This document shows, piece after piece, positions 1 to 7,508 of a DNA stretch of 64,000 nucleotides (positions are counted from its first letter, which is position 1; every line of letters begins with the position of its first letter). Source of the stretch: Treponema saccharophilum DSM 2985 (GTDB lineage Bacteria; Spirochaetota; Spirochaetia; Treponematales; Treponemataceae); assembly GCF_000255555.1 (NCBI RefSeq), contig NZ_AGRW01000036.1, positions 1 to 64,000 on the forward strand. Direction: 5' to 3'. Position numbers and translations under genes: made by a program. Under the pieces are notes generated by a model. That model ran no database searches, had not been told where the DNA came from, and worked only from the letters and a program-made list of their open reading frames with translations.

Positions 1-271
1 ACAACAGAAAGGAATTATCCAAAGTATGTCCGTAAAGGAATGTCTTGATAACTCTGTGATGGAAAACTGGTTCGGAATAATGAAGTCTGAACTGCTATAT
101 CCAAATAAATATTCAGATGCTGAGGTTTTCAAAAGGGATTTAATCGATTACATTGATTATTATAACAACAGACGGATTAAGTTAAAATTAAAAGGACTCA
201 GCCCTGTTGAATACAGAACTAAGTCCTTTAAGTCCGTTAGTTAAAGTGTCCAATAATTGGGGTACACTTCA
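1..271 (+). mobile_element. 3' end of an IS3-family insertion sequence
   Basis: The first 271 bases are AT-rich, unlike the rest of the window. They hold the end of an IS3/IS150-type transposase and then a terminal sequence (about 245-271) that ends in GGGGTACACTTCA, a typical right end for this group. The left part lies outside the window, so whether the element is intact cannot be judged. Confidence 0.8.
2..244 (+). CDS. IS3-family transposase orfB, C-terminal part (5' truncated by window edge)
   Basis: This is the end of the DDE integrase core of an IS3/IS150-type OrfB transposase, which cuts and joins element ends. The open frame runs from base 2 without a needed start; ATG at 26 is internal. 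The segment [19 protein letters not shown] is the hallmark around the third catalytic acidic residue (the E of MENWF), followed by the family tail with [10 protein letters not shown] and the SPVEYR motif. Codon use is AT-rich compared with neighbours, consistent with recent transfer. The reading frame is intact as far as it is visible. Confidence 0.88.
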   Translation, partial: QQKGIIQSMSVKECLDNSVMENWFGIMKSELLYPNKYSDAEVFKRDLIDYIDYYNNRRIKLKLKGLSPVEYRTKSFKSVS

Positions 272-365
272 CCACGGATGAGTTTTTTTTCCAAGGGACG
301 GGGTGTATATGAGTCGGTTCCGCACTGATTGCGCGGGCGGCTTTTTTTTCAGAGGGATGGATGGG

Positions 366-1946
366 CTAATTCAGCAAGTAGCCTGCGCCTGCGTTTTCTT
401 CTGCATTCGTCTTCACCTCATCCGCTGTTACGGCGGTGTAGGTGTAGACATTCAGAGAGCTGAACAAAGCGGAATCGGCTGCAGATATATTACTTGTCGA
501 AGAAACCTTTTCTCCGGAGTTTCCGCTCGCATGGAGAACTGGAGTAGAATCTCCGGACGCTGCATTGAACGAGTATTTGCAGCCGGAGCCGAAATAGTTG
601 TTCTCCGCATACACAATCGCGTTCTTTCTAGCATTGACGCAAGACTGTGAAGAATATGGAGAGCCTGACGTTGTGTAATAGTTGTTCAAAACATGAATCT
701 TTGTGTTTCTGACCATAGGCAGGCGCTGACCGCAGTTCTCGAAATAGTTTCCTATCAAAGAGACAAAACGCTTCGTGTTGTCTCCGTCCGAATCAGAAGA
801 GCCGATGAGCATTGTCTTGTCGTGGTTCTTGAAGTGGCAGTTTGAGACGGTTATGTTTGTGGAATCACCCTTCATGTCGCAGAGACCGTCGAAAATCTGC
901 CACTTCTCTTTAGTCGTGTTTGTCGTTTTTTCAAGAGTTATCGTGTCTTCAAAAGTACAGTGGTCAATCCAAATGTTCGAGCTACTTCCCTGAATGCAGA
1001 TGCCGTCCCACTGGGCGTTGTAGCCGTCACCTGATTCATGGTGCGGGAACGGGTCGCATGGGTCTTGAATCGTAAGATTGCGGATTATGATGTTCTTCTT
1101 TCCGCTAATCTGAATCGAACCGCCTCGGATTCCACAGTTCTCGTCCTTTCCGATGAGTGTCGTTCCGTCTTTTGAAATCGTAACTTTAATGAGGTTTCCG
1201 TATGCTGCATTCAACGTCCTCAAATCATCGTACAAAGAACTATTTGCAGAACTTGATTTTCCATCTTCTGTAGTTGTAGAACATGCCTTTGTGTATTTAT
1301 CAACCCAGTCGGCATAGTCAGAATATGCTGAAACAGTCGAGTGCACGAAAGAATCCAGCGCAGTTGGAGCCGTCGACATTGAAGTACTTCCGCTTTCCCA
1401 CAGTTTCCCCTCGCTCATGTCAATCATGCCGTCGATGATGATGACTCCGCCATTCGAAAGGGCAGAAAGAAGCTCCTCGCGGGTCGTTACGGTGGTTCCG
1501 CCGGAAGTTGAGTAGTCTGTGCTAAGGCTGGCGTATCCCACAGGCTTGTCCGTCAACGAAAGTTTCGGTGCCGTCGAGAACGTCACCGTCTTCTCGCCTT
1601 TCACGGAGACGGTTCCCCATGTGGCGGTCACGGTCACTTTTACGCTGTCTCCTTCCGACGCGCTGTCGCGCACGGACAGCTCAACGCTCTCCCCTTTCGT
1701 CGCGCTTAGCGACGCGCAGATGTCCGACGAAAGGCTCCATGAATATGAGATTTCAGGTTTTCCTGTTTTTTTCGGTGCTGCGGTCAACGTCGCGCTTTGA
1801 CCAATGAGGACTTTCTCGTTTCCGCTTATCGACACACCCGTAAGGGAATCGATGTCACTGTCGCTTGAATTATCCGAAGCACATCCGGCAAACACGAGCG
1901 CCGAAATCAAAGCGGCTTTCAAAGCCGTCCGCAAAAAAATACCCAT
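366..1946 (-). CDS. Pectate lyase (polysaccharide lyase family 1), lipoprotein
   Basis: Secreted enzyme that cleaves polygalacturonate by beta-elimination. I chose the ATG at 1946 because GGAGGG lies just upstream and it opens a lipoprotein signal (hydrophobic stretch ending FAGC, Cys22); an in-frame start at 2072 would add 42 residues before the signal. Residues ~35-130 look like a bacterial Ig-like domain. The rest is a right-handed beta-helix with PL1 motifs: WIDHCTF, NHDKTMLIG and the catalytic RxPxxR motif (QRLPMVR). The 526-residue length fits an Ig-plus-PL1 layout. The gene is lower in GC than its neighbours and lies beside an IS end, so transfer is possible. The surface-lipoprotein location is inferred from the lipobox. 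Confidence 0.9.
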   Translation of the reverse strand: MGIFLRTALKAALISALVFAGCASDNSSDSDIDSLTGVSISGNEKVLIGQSATLTAAPKKTGKPEISYSWSLSSDICASLSATKGESVELSVRDSASEGDSVKVTVTATWGTVSVKGEKTVTFSTAPKLSLTDKPVGYASLSTDYSTSGGTTVTTREELLSALSNGGVIIIDGMIDMSEGKLWESGSTSMSTAPTALDSFVHSTVSAYSDYADWVDKYTKACSTTTEDGKSSSANSSLYDDLRTLNAAYGNLIKVTISKDGTTLIGKDENCGIRGGSIQISGKKNIIIRNLTIQDPCDPFPHHESGDGYNAQWDGICIQGSSSNIWIDHCTFEDTITLEKTTNTTKEKWQIFDGLCDMKGDSTNITVSNCHFKNHDKTMLIGSSDSDGDNTKRFVSLIGNYFENCGQRLPMVRNTKIHVLNNYYTTSGSPYSSQSCVNARKNAIVYAENNYFGSGCKYSFNAASGDSTPVLHASGNSGEKVSSTSNISAADSALFSSLNVYTYTAVTADEVKTNAEENAGAGYLLN

Positions 1947-2129
1947 AAAACCCTCCGTTCTTATCAAAAAGGCAGCTTCGGGAACCGCGGACGGAATGCC
2001 CGCGTCCATGCGTCCCAAAAAGAATTCTGACATTTTATAGAAAACGCCCGCACTCTCCTTTACCCATTTCATCCAAGAATTTGAAAAAAAGCGACCAAAC
2101 GCGGAATATGAAATTCATTCTCAAATTTA

Positions 2130-2158
2130 TTGACATTTTCCGTTCATATCGGTAATTT
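2130..2158 (+). promoter_or_regulatory. Promoter of the zur operon
   Basis: A perfect TTGACA -35 box (2130-2135) is followed after 17 bases by TAATTT (2153-2158). The first gene starts at 2197 with an AG-rich Shine-Dalgarno before it. Confidence 0.65.
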
Positions 2159-2176
2159 GATAACAGTTATCAAATT
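2154..2176 (+). promoter_or_regulatory. Fur-family (predicted Zur) operator, 11-1-11 perfect palindrome
   Basis: The arms AATTTGATAAC and GTTATCAAATT are perfect inverted repeats around one base. The core TGATAAC-A-GTTATCA closely matches the general Fur-family box. It covers the -10 region of the promoter of a Fur-family gene followed by zinc genes, so autoregulation by zinc is the natural reading. Confidence 0.8.
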
Positions 2177-2196
2177 TAGGAAAGAGGAAAAATTCC

Positions 2197-2616
2197 ATGA
2201 TAAAGGCGGCGTACAAGACAAGGCAGCAGGAACTTCTGCTGTCGTTCCTTTCCGAGAGGAAGGGGCATTTCACGGCGGAAGATGTCCGGAACCATTTTGC
2301 CGGGAAGGAGACGCCGCTCGGAATCGCGACGATATACCGCCAGCTCGAGCGGCTTGTCGCGGACGGGACGCTCGTAAAATACTACATCGACGAGCATTCC
2401 GCGGCATGTTTCGAGTACACGGGCGAGAAAAACGACGAAGAAAGCCGGATGCATTTCCACATAAAGTGCGAGAAATGCGGCGCGCTCATCCACCTCGACT
2501 GTTCCGAGCTAGACCATCTGCAGAGCCACCTGAAGGAGCACCACGGGATAACGCTCAACCCGCTGAGGACGGTTTTCTACGGGACATGCGGAAAATGCAT
2601 GGAGAGCGAGGAATGA
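2197..2616 (+). CDS. zur: Fur-family transcriptional repressor, predicted zinc uptake regulator Zur
   Basis: A 139-residue Fur-family repressor. The N-terminal winged helix includes the recognition stretch LGIATIYRQLERL. The C-terminal dimerisation and metal-binding half carries HFHIKCEKCG and, near the end, CGKC, which form the structural CxxC zinc site. The family senses Fe, Zn, Mn or peroxide. Zur is inferred because the next genes are a COG0523 GTPase and a ZnuA/ZinT protein. The promoter carries a Fur-type palindrome, so it probably represses its own operon. The stop overlaps the next start (ATGA at 2613-2616), suggesting translational coupling. PerR or Fur identity is less likely given the context. 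Confidence 0.85.
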   Translation: MIKAAYKTRQQELLLSFLSERKGHFTAEDVRNHFAGKETPLGIATIYRQLERLVADGTLVKYYIDEHSAACFEYTGEKNDEESRMHFHIKCEKCGALIHLDCSELDHLQSHLKEHHGITLNPLRTVFYGTCGKCMESEE

Positions 2617-2909
2617 CTATTTTTAATAGAAGAAACTTCACGATTTTTGCGGCTGCCGTCGCGCTCGCATCGGTTCTTTCGATTCTGTCGCTCGAAATCG
2701 TCCACGCGAAGCACGACTGCTCGGGCGCCGGGTGCGGAATCTGCCTCGCGCTCAAAACGGCGAGGGCTTCGCTCCGCACGATGTGCGCATCCTCGTCGGC
2801 GGCTCTCCTGATTGCGGCACGATTCCGTCATGAGGAAAAAACGCGCACGGCGGAAAAAAACGCGCAGACGCGAACGCTCATCACGGAAAAAATCAAGCTC
2901 TCCGACTGA
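2613..2909 (+). CDS. Small membrane protein with CxxC-type motif, unknown function
   Basis: I do not recognise this 98-residue protein. It starts at an ATG overlapping the zur stop (ATGA). Residues ~8-30 form one hydrophobic helix, then comes HDCSGAGCGIC, a Cys/His-rich patch (three Cys and one His) facing the far side of the membrane, then a second, shorter hydrophobic stretch and a charged tail rich in Lys and Thr. The tight coupling with zur and zinc genes suggests a role in metal handling, but this is inference only. Confidence 0.6.
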   Translation: MTIFNRRNFTIFAAAVALASVLSILSLEIVHAKHDCSGAGCGICLALKTARASLRTMCASSSAALLIAARFRHEEKTRTAEKNAQTRTLITEKIKLSD

Positions 2910-3083
2910 AAACAATCCGCAAGCGGAACATTTTCAGAAAAACCACGCCCCTGTCCGGAAAACGCGCCGGCATGCAAAATACATGTTTCGGCTTCGCTCG
3001 ACAAGGCATCATTTTTTTGGATGCCCCCGGCGCTTTTTGCCAGCATTTCAGCGGACGGGGTCAAAATCAAAACGGAGAAAAAA

Positions 3084-4235
3084 ATGAAGAAATCTCAGAA
3101 AAAGAAGCCCGTCGTCCTTATCACAGGATACCTCGGGTCGGGAAAGACGACGCTCCTCAACAACCTCCTCAGGCAGGAGAAAAGGCAGGTCGCGCTCATA
3201 GTGAACGACATGGGAAGCATCAACGTCGATGCGGAAATCCTCAAGAAGCAAGGGGCGGCGGTCGCGCAGGCCGCGATGTACGAGCTTCAGAACGGCTGCA
3301 TCTGCTGCACGCTCCGCGACGAGTTCATCGAGCAGATGGAGAAGATTTCGCAGGCGAACACGGCGCAGGCGGTTTTCGTGGAGGCGTCGGGTATAAGCGA
3401 CCCGGGCGCGATTGCGGCGAGTTTCCTTGCGTACGAGGACGAGAACCCCGACACGAACGTATATTTAAGCTCGATAATAACCGTCGTCGATGCCGACAGG
3501 ATTCACCGCGAATTCCTCACGAACCTCGAAAAATACAGGAGCGACAGGAGCGGCGAGACTGACGAGAACGGGCTCGGCGCACAGGACATCACGACGCTGA
3601 TTGTCGACCAGATTGAATTCTGCAACAGGATTGTCCTCAACAAGTGCGACCTCCTCGACGAGGAGAAAATCGCGGCGGTCGAGAAGGTAATCCGCGACTT
3701 CCAGCCGAAAGCCCCGATAATGCGCGCGGTGAACGGAACCGTGGAGCCTGACGACATCCTCACCGACGAGCCGTTCGACTTCGAGCAGGTGGACTCGTCA
3801 TCGGCAATCCAGAAGGCGATAAACAGCCTCAACGGGACAAAAGGCTGCACCGACGAATACGGAATCTCCTCGTTCGTCTTCGAGGAGCGACGCCCGTTCA
3901 ACAGGGAGAAATTTATGTCGTTCATCCGCGAGCGATATCCGGAGCAGCTCATCCGCGCGAAGGGATACATCTGGTTCAGCGACGCGGACGCGGACGTGCA
4001 GCTTTTCGAGCAGGCGGGAAGGAATTCGTCGGTCACGGAAGTCTCGTATTGGATTGACGCGCTTTCCGACGAGCAGAAAAAAGCCGTCCTCGAGGAGAAT
4101 CCCGACGTCAGGGAAAACTGGGACGCGGAATTCGGCGACAGGGAAAACCAGATTGTGTTCATCGGAAAGGGATACGACCACGAGGCGATACGGAGCGCGC
4201 TCCTCGGCTGCCTCGACGGGAAAGAAAGCGCATAA
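3084..4235 (+). CDS. COG0523-family GTP-binding zinc metallochaperone (CobW/ZigA/YciC type)
   Basis: G3E-class GTPase thought to deliver Zn to client proteins under zinc limitation. The ATG at 3084 has GGAG seven bases upstream; an earlier in-frame ATG at 3021 lacks this. At the N-terminus the P-loop GYLGSGKT (residues ~15-22) is followed by the family metal site GCICCTLRDE (CxCC) and a DPG segment. The CobW C-terminal domain follows, ending with the conserved HEAIRSALLGCL-like region. The 383-residue length is usual. It sits between zur and znuA on the same strand, matching the zinc-starvation subgroup of COG0523 rather than the cobalamin CobW subgroup. No His-rich loop is obvious. Confidence 0.87.
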   Translation: MKKSQKKKPVVLITGYLGSGKTTLLNNLLRQEKRQVALIVNDMGSINVDAEILKKQGAAVAQAAMYELQNGCICCTLRDEFIEQMEKISQANTAQAVFVEASGISDPGAIAASFLAYEDENPDTNVYLSSIITVVDADRIHREFLTNLEKYRSDRSGETDENGLGAQDITTLIVDQIEFCNRIVLNKCDLLDEEKIAAVEKVIRDFQPKAPIMRAVNGTVEPDDILTDEPFDFEQVDSSSAIQKAINSLNGTKGCTDEYGISSFVFEERRPFNREKFMSFIRERYPEQLIRAKGYIWFSDADADVQLFEQAGRNSSVTEVSYWIDALSDEQKKAVLEENPDVRENWDAEFGDRENQIVFIGKGYDHEAIRSALLGCLDGKESA

Positions 4236-4296
4236 ATCAGGACGAACGGAAACAAAATGGCTCTGTCAGATTTTTCGGCGGACACACGATTTCCGG

Positions 4297-4345
4297 TGCC
4301 ATCCCGAACTTGATTCGGAATCTGCGCGCGCCAGCCAAGCTTTCT
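4297..4345. repeat. Partial copy of a dispersed palindromic intergenic element
   Basis: The stretch CATCCCGAACTTGATTCGG with its continuation resembles the longer element at 51616-51699 (CATTCCGAAC... TTTCGGAATC). It carries a CCGAA/TTCGG inverted repeat and lies between the GTPase and znuA genes. Confidence 0.4.
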
Positions 4346-4425
4346 CACGAAAGCCGCTCAGCGTGGCAAAATCCAAATCAACCGTTTTTTCAGGCAGAGA
4401 GAACAAAATAAGGAAGGTCAAAAAA

Positions 4426-5937
4426 ATGAGAATAAACAAGGCATTCATCGCGGCGCTCATGTCGCTCGCGGCAGCAGCGGTTCCGGCATCGGCAAAGACG
4501 AAGGTCGTGACGACCATCTTCCCGGAATACGACTGGGCACGGCAAATTATCGGCGACAAGGAAAAGGAGTCGGAGCTCACGCTCCTTCTGTCGAACGGCT
4601 CCGACCTGCACAGCTACCAGCCGTCCGCGAAGGACATCGCGAAAATCTCCGACGCGGACGTGTTCGTGTACGTCGGCGGCGAGAGCGACGGATGGGTCAA
4701 GAACGCGCTCAGGAACGTGCGCAACAAGAACATGCAGGTGGTGAACCTGCTCGACGTCCTCGGCGACAAGGTAAAGGCGGAGGAAATCGTCGACGGAATG
4801 GAGCATGAGCACGAGCACGAGGAGCACGAGCACAGCCACGGAAAGGAAGTCTCGACGTTCGACGACAAGGACGTCAAGGACCGCGCGCTTTCCGACTGGG
4901 CAGGCGAATGGAAGTCCCCGTACAAATACCTTCTCGAAGGAAAGCTCGACGAGGCATGGGAGGAGAAGGCGGAATCCGGGAAAATGAGCGCGGAAGAGTA
5001 CAAGGAATACTACAAGACCGGATACAAGACGGACATCGACTCAGTTTCGATAAGCGGCGACACGATAAAATACGTATACGACAACGGGAAAACCGCAAGC
5101 GCGAAATACAAATACGTCGGGTTCTACGTGCAGAACTGGTCGTCTGGAACGAAAGCGGCGATGTACCGGTTCGAGAGCACAGACAAAAAATCACCGGCGC
5201 CCGCGTTCGTCGAATTCAACGACCACATGATTGAGAGCGCGAAGGCGGAGCATTTCCACATCCGGATGAGCGACGAGAGCTTCGACGCAATCGAGGACCC
5301 GGAAAAATACTGGCCGACGTTCTTTCCCGCGGACATGGACGCCGAGGAAATCTGCGACCATCTTGCGGGACACGAGCATCATCATCATCACGACGAGGAG
5401 ATGGACGAGCACGTATGGCTCTCGCTCAAGAACGCGGAGATTTTCTGCTCGGCAATTGCGGACGCGCTCTGCAAGGCGGACCCGAAAAACGCGCCGTCGT
5501 ACAAGTCGAACCTCGCCGCGTACGAGAAGAATCTTTCCGCGCTCGACAAGAAATTCGAGGACGCAGTAAAGGGCGCGAAGACGAAAACGATTCTCTTCGG
5601 CGACCGCTTCCCGTTCCGCTATCTTGTTGACGACTACGGGCTTTCATACTATGCGGCGTTCACCGGCTGCTCGGCGGAATCAGAGGCGAGCTTCAAGACC
5701 ATCGCGTTCCTTGCGGGAAAAGTCGACGAGCTGAACCTCGGCAGCGTCTGCCAGATTGAGAGCGGAAACGGAAAAATCGCGAGAACGATAATAAAAACAA
5801 GCAAGAACAAGAACGCAAAAATCCTCACGCTCGACTCTATGCAGTCGACGACAAAAAAGCAGATAAATAAGGGCGCGACATACCTCGGCGCGATGGAGGA
5901 AAACCTCAAAGTGCTAAAGGAAGCGCTCGGGAAATAA
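4426..5937 (+). CDS. znuA: Zinc ABC transporter substrate-binding protein ZnuA with a ZinT domain inserted in the His-rich loop
   Basis: Periplasmic zinc binder for a ZnuABC-type importer. The ATG at 4426 follows an AAGGAAGG Shine-Dalgarno and opens a signal peptide ending PASA (residue 23). Residues 24-120 are the N-terminal ZnuA lobe, with SDLHSYQPSAKD giving a first ligand, His62. Residues ~126-139 are Glu/His-rich. Residues ~145-310 match ZinT/YodA (DWAGEWKSPYKYL, FHIRMSD). A second run GHEHHHHHDEEMDEHVWLS returns to ZnuA, and the C-terminal lobe runs to 503. In streptococcal AdcA the ZinT part is C-terminal; here it is internal. Where many ZnuA proteins have a third His, this protein reads GDRFPFRY. 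No znuB or znuC lies nearby. Confidence 0.9.
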   Translation: MRINKAFIAALMSLAAAAVPASAKTKVVTTIFPEYDWARQIIGDKEKESELTLLLSNGSDLHSYQPSAKDIAKISDADVFVYVGGESDGWVKNALRNVRNKNMQVVNLLDVLGDKVKAEEIVDGMEHEHEHEEHEHSHGKEVSTFDDKDVKDRALSDWAGEWKSPYKYLLEGKLDEAWEEKAESGKMSAEEYKEYYKTGYKTDIDSVSISGDTIKYVYDNGKTASAKYKYVGFYVQNWSSGTKAAMYRFESTDKKSPAPAFVEFNDHMIESAKAEHFHIRMSDESFDAIEDPEKYWPTFFPADMDAEEICDHLAGHEHHHHHDEEMDEHVWLSLKNAEIFCSAIADALCKADPKNAPSYKSNLAAYEKNLSALDKKFEDAVKGAKTKTILFGDRFPFRYLVDDYGLSYYAAFTGCSAESEASFKTIAFLAGKVDELNLGSVCQIESGNGKIARTIIKTSKNKNAKILTLDSMQSTTKKQINKGATYLGAMEENLKVLKEALGK

Positions 5938-5966
5938 GGAGCAGACAGAGCTGAAACAAGTCCATG

Positions 5967-5998
5967 CGCGCGGCGGGAAACTGCCGCGCGTTTTTTTT
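5967..5998 (+). terminator. Rho-independent terminator of the zinc operon
   Basis: Perfect 8-bp stem CGCGCGGC/GCCGCGCG with an 8-base loop, followed by eight T. It closes the plus-strand zur-znuA unit just before the convergent marC gene. Confidence 0.9.
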
Positions 5999-6627
5999 CA
6001 TCCGAGTATGCCGAGCTTCACAAGCCCGTCGTATATGAGCTGGATTGAGAGCGCGGCAAGGATAAGCCCCATTATCTTCTCCAGGACGAACATTCCCGTC
6101 GTCCCGATTCTGCGCACGAGCATCGCGCCGAATTTCATGACGAAATACTGTATCGCAAGGCAGAACGCGAGGGCGGCGAGAAGCATTGCCGCGCGCACGA
6201 ACGAGAACACCCCGTTCGCCATGGTGAAAATGACGGTCGTTATCATTCCGGGCCCCGCTATCATCGGAATCGCGAGCGGAAAAACTGCGAGCATCATCGA
6301 ATCCTGTGGTTCCGTTCCGGAAGCAGGCGTCGAGCGGCTTCTCGGCTTGCTCTGAATCATCTCGTACGAAATCGTGAAGAAGAGGATTCCGCCGGAAATG
6401 TAGAACGCGCCGGGCGTTATCCCGAAGAACGAAAGAAGGAACCTGCCGAAAATACCGAAAACGATGAGGACGAACGCGGCGACGAGAATCGCCTTCCGCA
6501 AAATGCCCAGGCGCATTCTGTCGTCAAGCCCGCCGGTGACGGAGCAGAACGCGGGGATGTTGCCGAGAGGATCCATGATGATGATGAACGTCAGGCACAT
6601 CCGCAAAAATTCATTTATGTAAGACAT
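5998..6627 (-). CDS. MarC/UPF0056-family integral membrane protein
   Basis: A 209-residue polytopic inner-membrane protein of the MarC family; the transported substrate is not established for this family. Six hydrophobic helices can be read, with the family signatures MDPLGNIPAF near the N-terminus and a PLAIPMIAGPGMITT loop in the middle. The start at 6627 has no Shine-Dalgarno. A TACAAT hexamer (6635-6640, minus strand) lies seven bases before the ATG, so the mRNA is probably leaderless. It is convergent with the zinc operon and appears monocistronic. Confidence 0.85.
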   Translation of the reverse strand: MSYINEFLRMCLTFIIIMDPLGNIPAFCSVTGGLDDRMRLGILRKAILVAAFVLIVFGIFGRFLLSFFGITPGAFYISGGILFFTISYEMIQSKPRSRSTPASGTEPQDSMMLAVFPLAIPMIAGPGMITTVIFTMANGVFSFVRAAMLLAALAFCLAIQYFVMKFGAMLVRRIGTTGMFVLEKIMGLILAALSIQLIYDGLVKLGILG

Positions 6628-6699
6628 GGGCGCGATTGTATACGATTTTCATGAAACATTCCATTTTGCCCGCTTCGAAAGACGCATGGGGCGGGAAAA

Positions 6700-7368
6700 T
6701 CAGTCGCGGGTCGCGGCGGAGGAGCCCGTCACGGGAATCTGCTCGCCGAGGTAGACGGGCTTCGCGCGGGAAACGACGTCGATGACGGCTTTCACGCGGG
6801 CGAGGCTTTCACGAATTTCCCATACGATTTTTGCGCGGCGCGGAAGCCGGTTCAGTTCGGGAGCGACATACGCGACGGCATCAAGCCCGAGGGCGCGCGC
6901 GATGAAAACGCACCGCGCGGCATGGAACGGCTGGGTGACGATTACGGCATCGCGTACGCAGAAAACGTCTCGCGCGCGGTACATCGTGTCGTACGTGGAA
7001 AATCCCGCATGGTCGAGGAAAACGTCGCCGTCGGAAATTCCGTGGACTTTTTTCATGTACGAGAGGGCGGAATTCACCTCGTCGTAATCCTTCCTCCCGT
7101 GGTCGCCGGAGACGATGATTTTCTCCGCCCTCCCCGCCTCCATAAGCGAGACGGCGCCCTCAATCCTGTCCCGGAAAACGAACGAGACCCTTCCGTTTCT
7201 CGCGCCCGCACCGGGAACGACGGCAGTGTACTTCGGCGGGACATCGGCGACGGAACGGAACACAAACGGGCGCGCCGAAAGGACGACGAACGCGTTCGCA
7301 GCCGCAACAAAAAGGAAAGCCGCCGCGCACGCGGAAAAAAACGCGGCGAAAAAAGTCCTTGCCCTCAT
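6700..7368 (-). CDS. SanA/YdcF-like (DUF218) membrane-anchored protein
   Basis: A 222-residue protein of the ElyC/SanA/YdcF family, linked in other bacteria to envelope integrity and vancomycin sensitivity, with no settled biochemical role. The start at 7368 is preceded by GGGGAG. One N-terminal transmembrane helix (residues ~5-30) is followed by a Rossmann-like DUF218 domain with AVVPGAGA, IIVSGDHG and VIVTQPFHAARCVFIARALG, the usual conserved blocks. It lies between marC and the opp operon on the same strand and seems to be a separate unit after the oppA terminator. Confidence 0.8.
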   Translation of the reverse strand: MRARTFFAAFFSACAAAFLFVAAANAFVVLSARPFVFRSVADVPPKYTAVVPGAGARNGRVSFVFRDRIEGAVSLMEAGRAEKIIVSGDHGRKDYDEVNSALSYMKKVHGISDGDVFLDHAGFSTYDTMYRARDVFCVRDAVIVTQPFHAARCVFIARALGLDAVAYVAPELNRLPRRAKIVWEIRESLARVKAVIDVVSRAKPVYLGEQIPVTGSSAATRD

Positions 7369-7453
7369 AATTTTTCTCCCCAACAAAAAAAATCCCGCCA
7401 CCCCCGAAGTGCATTTCATCGCCCCATCAGAGGAAACGGCGGGAATTCGTCTT

Positions 7454-7477
7454 CAAAAGCGGGGAAGAATCCCCGCT
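7454..7477 (-). terminator. Terminator of the opp operon
   Basis: On the minus strand AGCGGGGA and TCCCCGCT form an 8-bp stem with a small loop, followed by a short T-run, about 30 bases after the oppA stop. Confidence 0.7.
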
Positions 7478-7508
7478 CTGATGGAATCGCCTTTTTTCAG
7501 GACGAAAC

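Noticed and set aside
303-352. CCGC/GCGG hairpin with eight T between the IS and the lyase
   Set aside because: The stem has only four pairs with a long loop, and no plus-strand gene other than the IS would use it.
2910-3083. A second Zur box before the COG0523 gene
   Set aside because: I searched by eye for TGATAAC-like dyads and saw none; the gene is likely read from the zur promoter.
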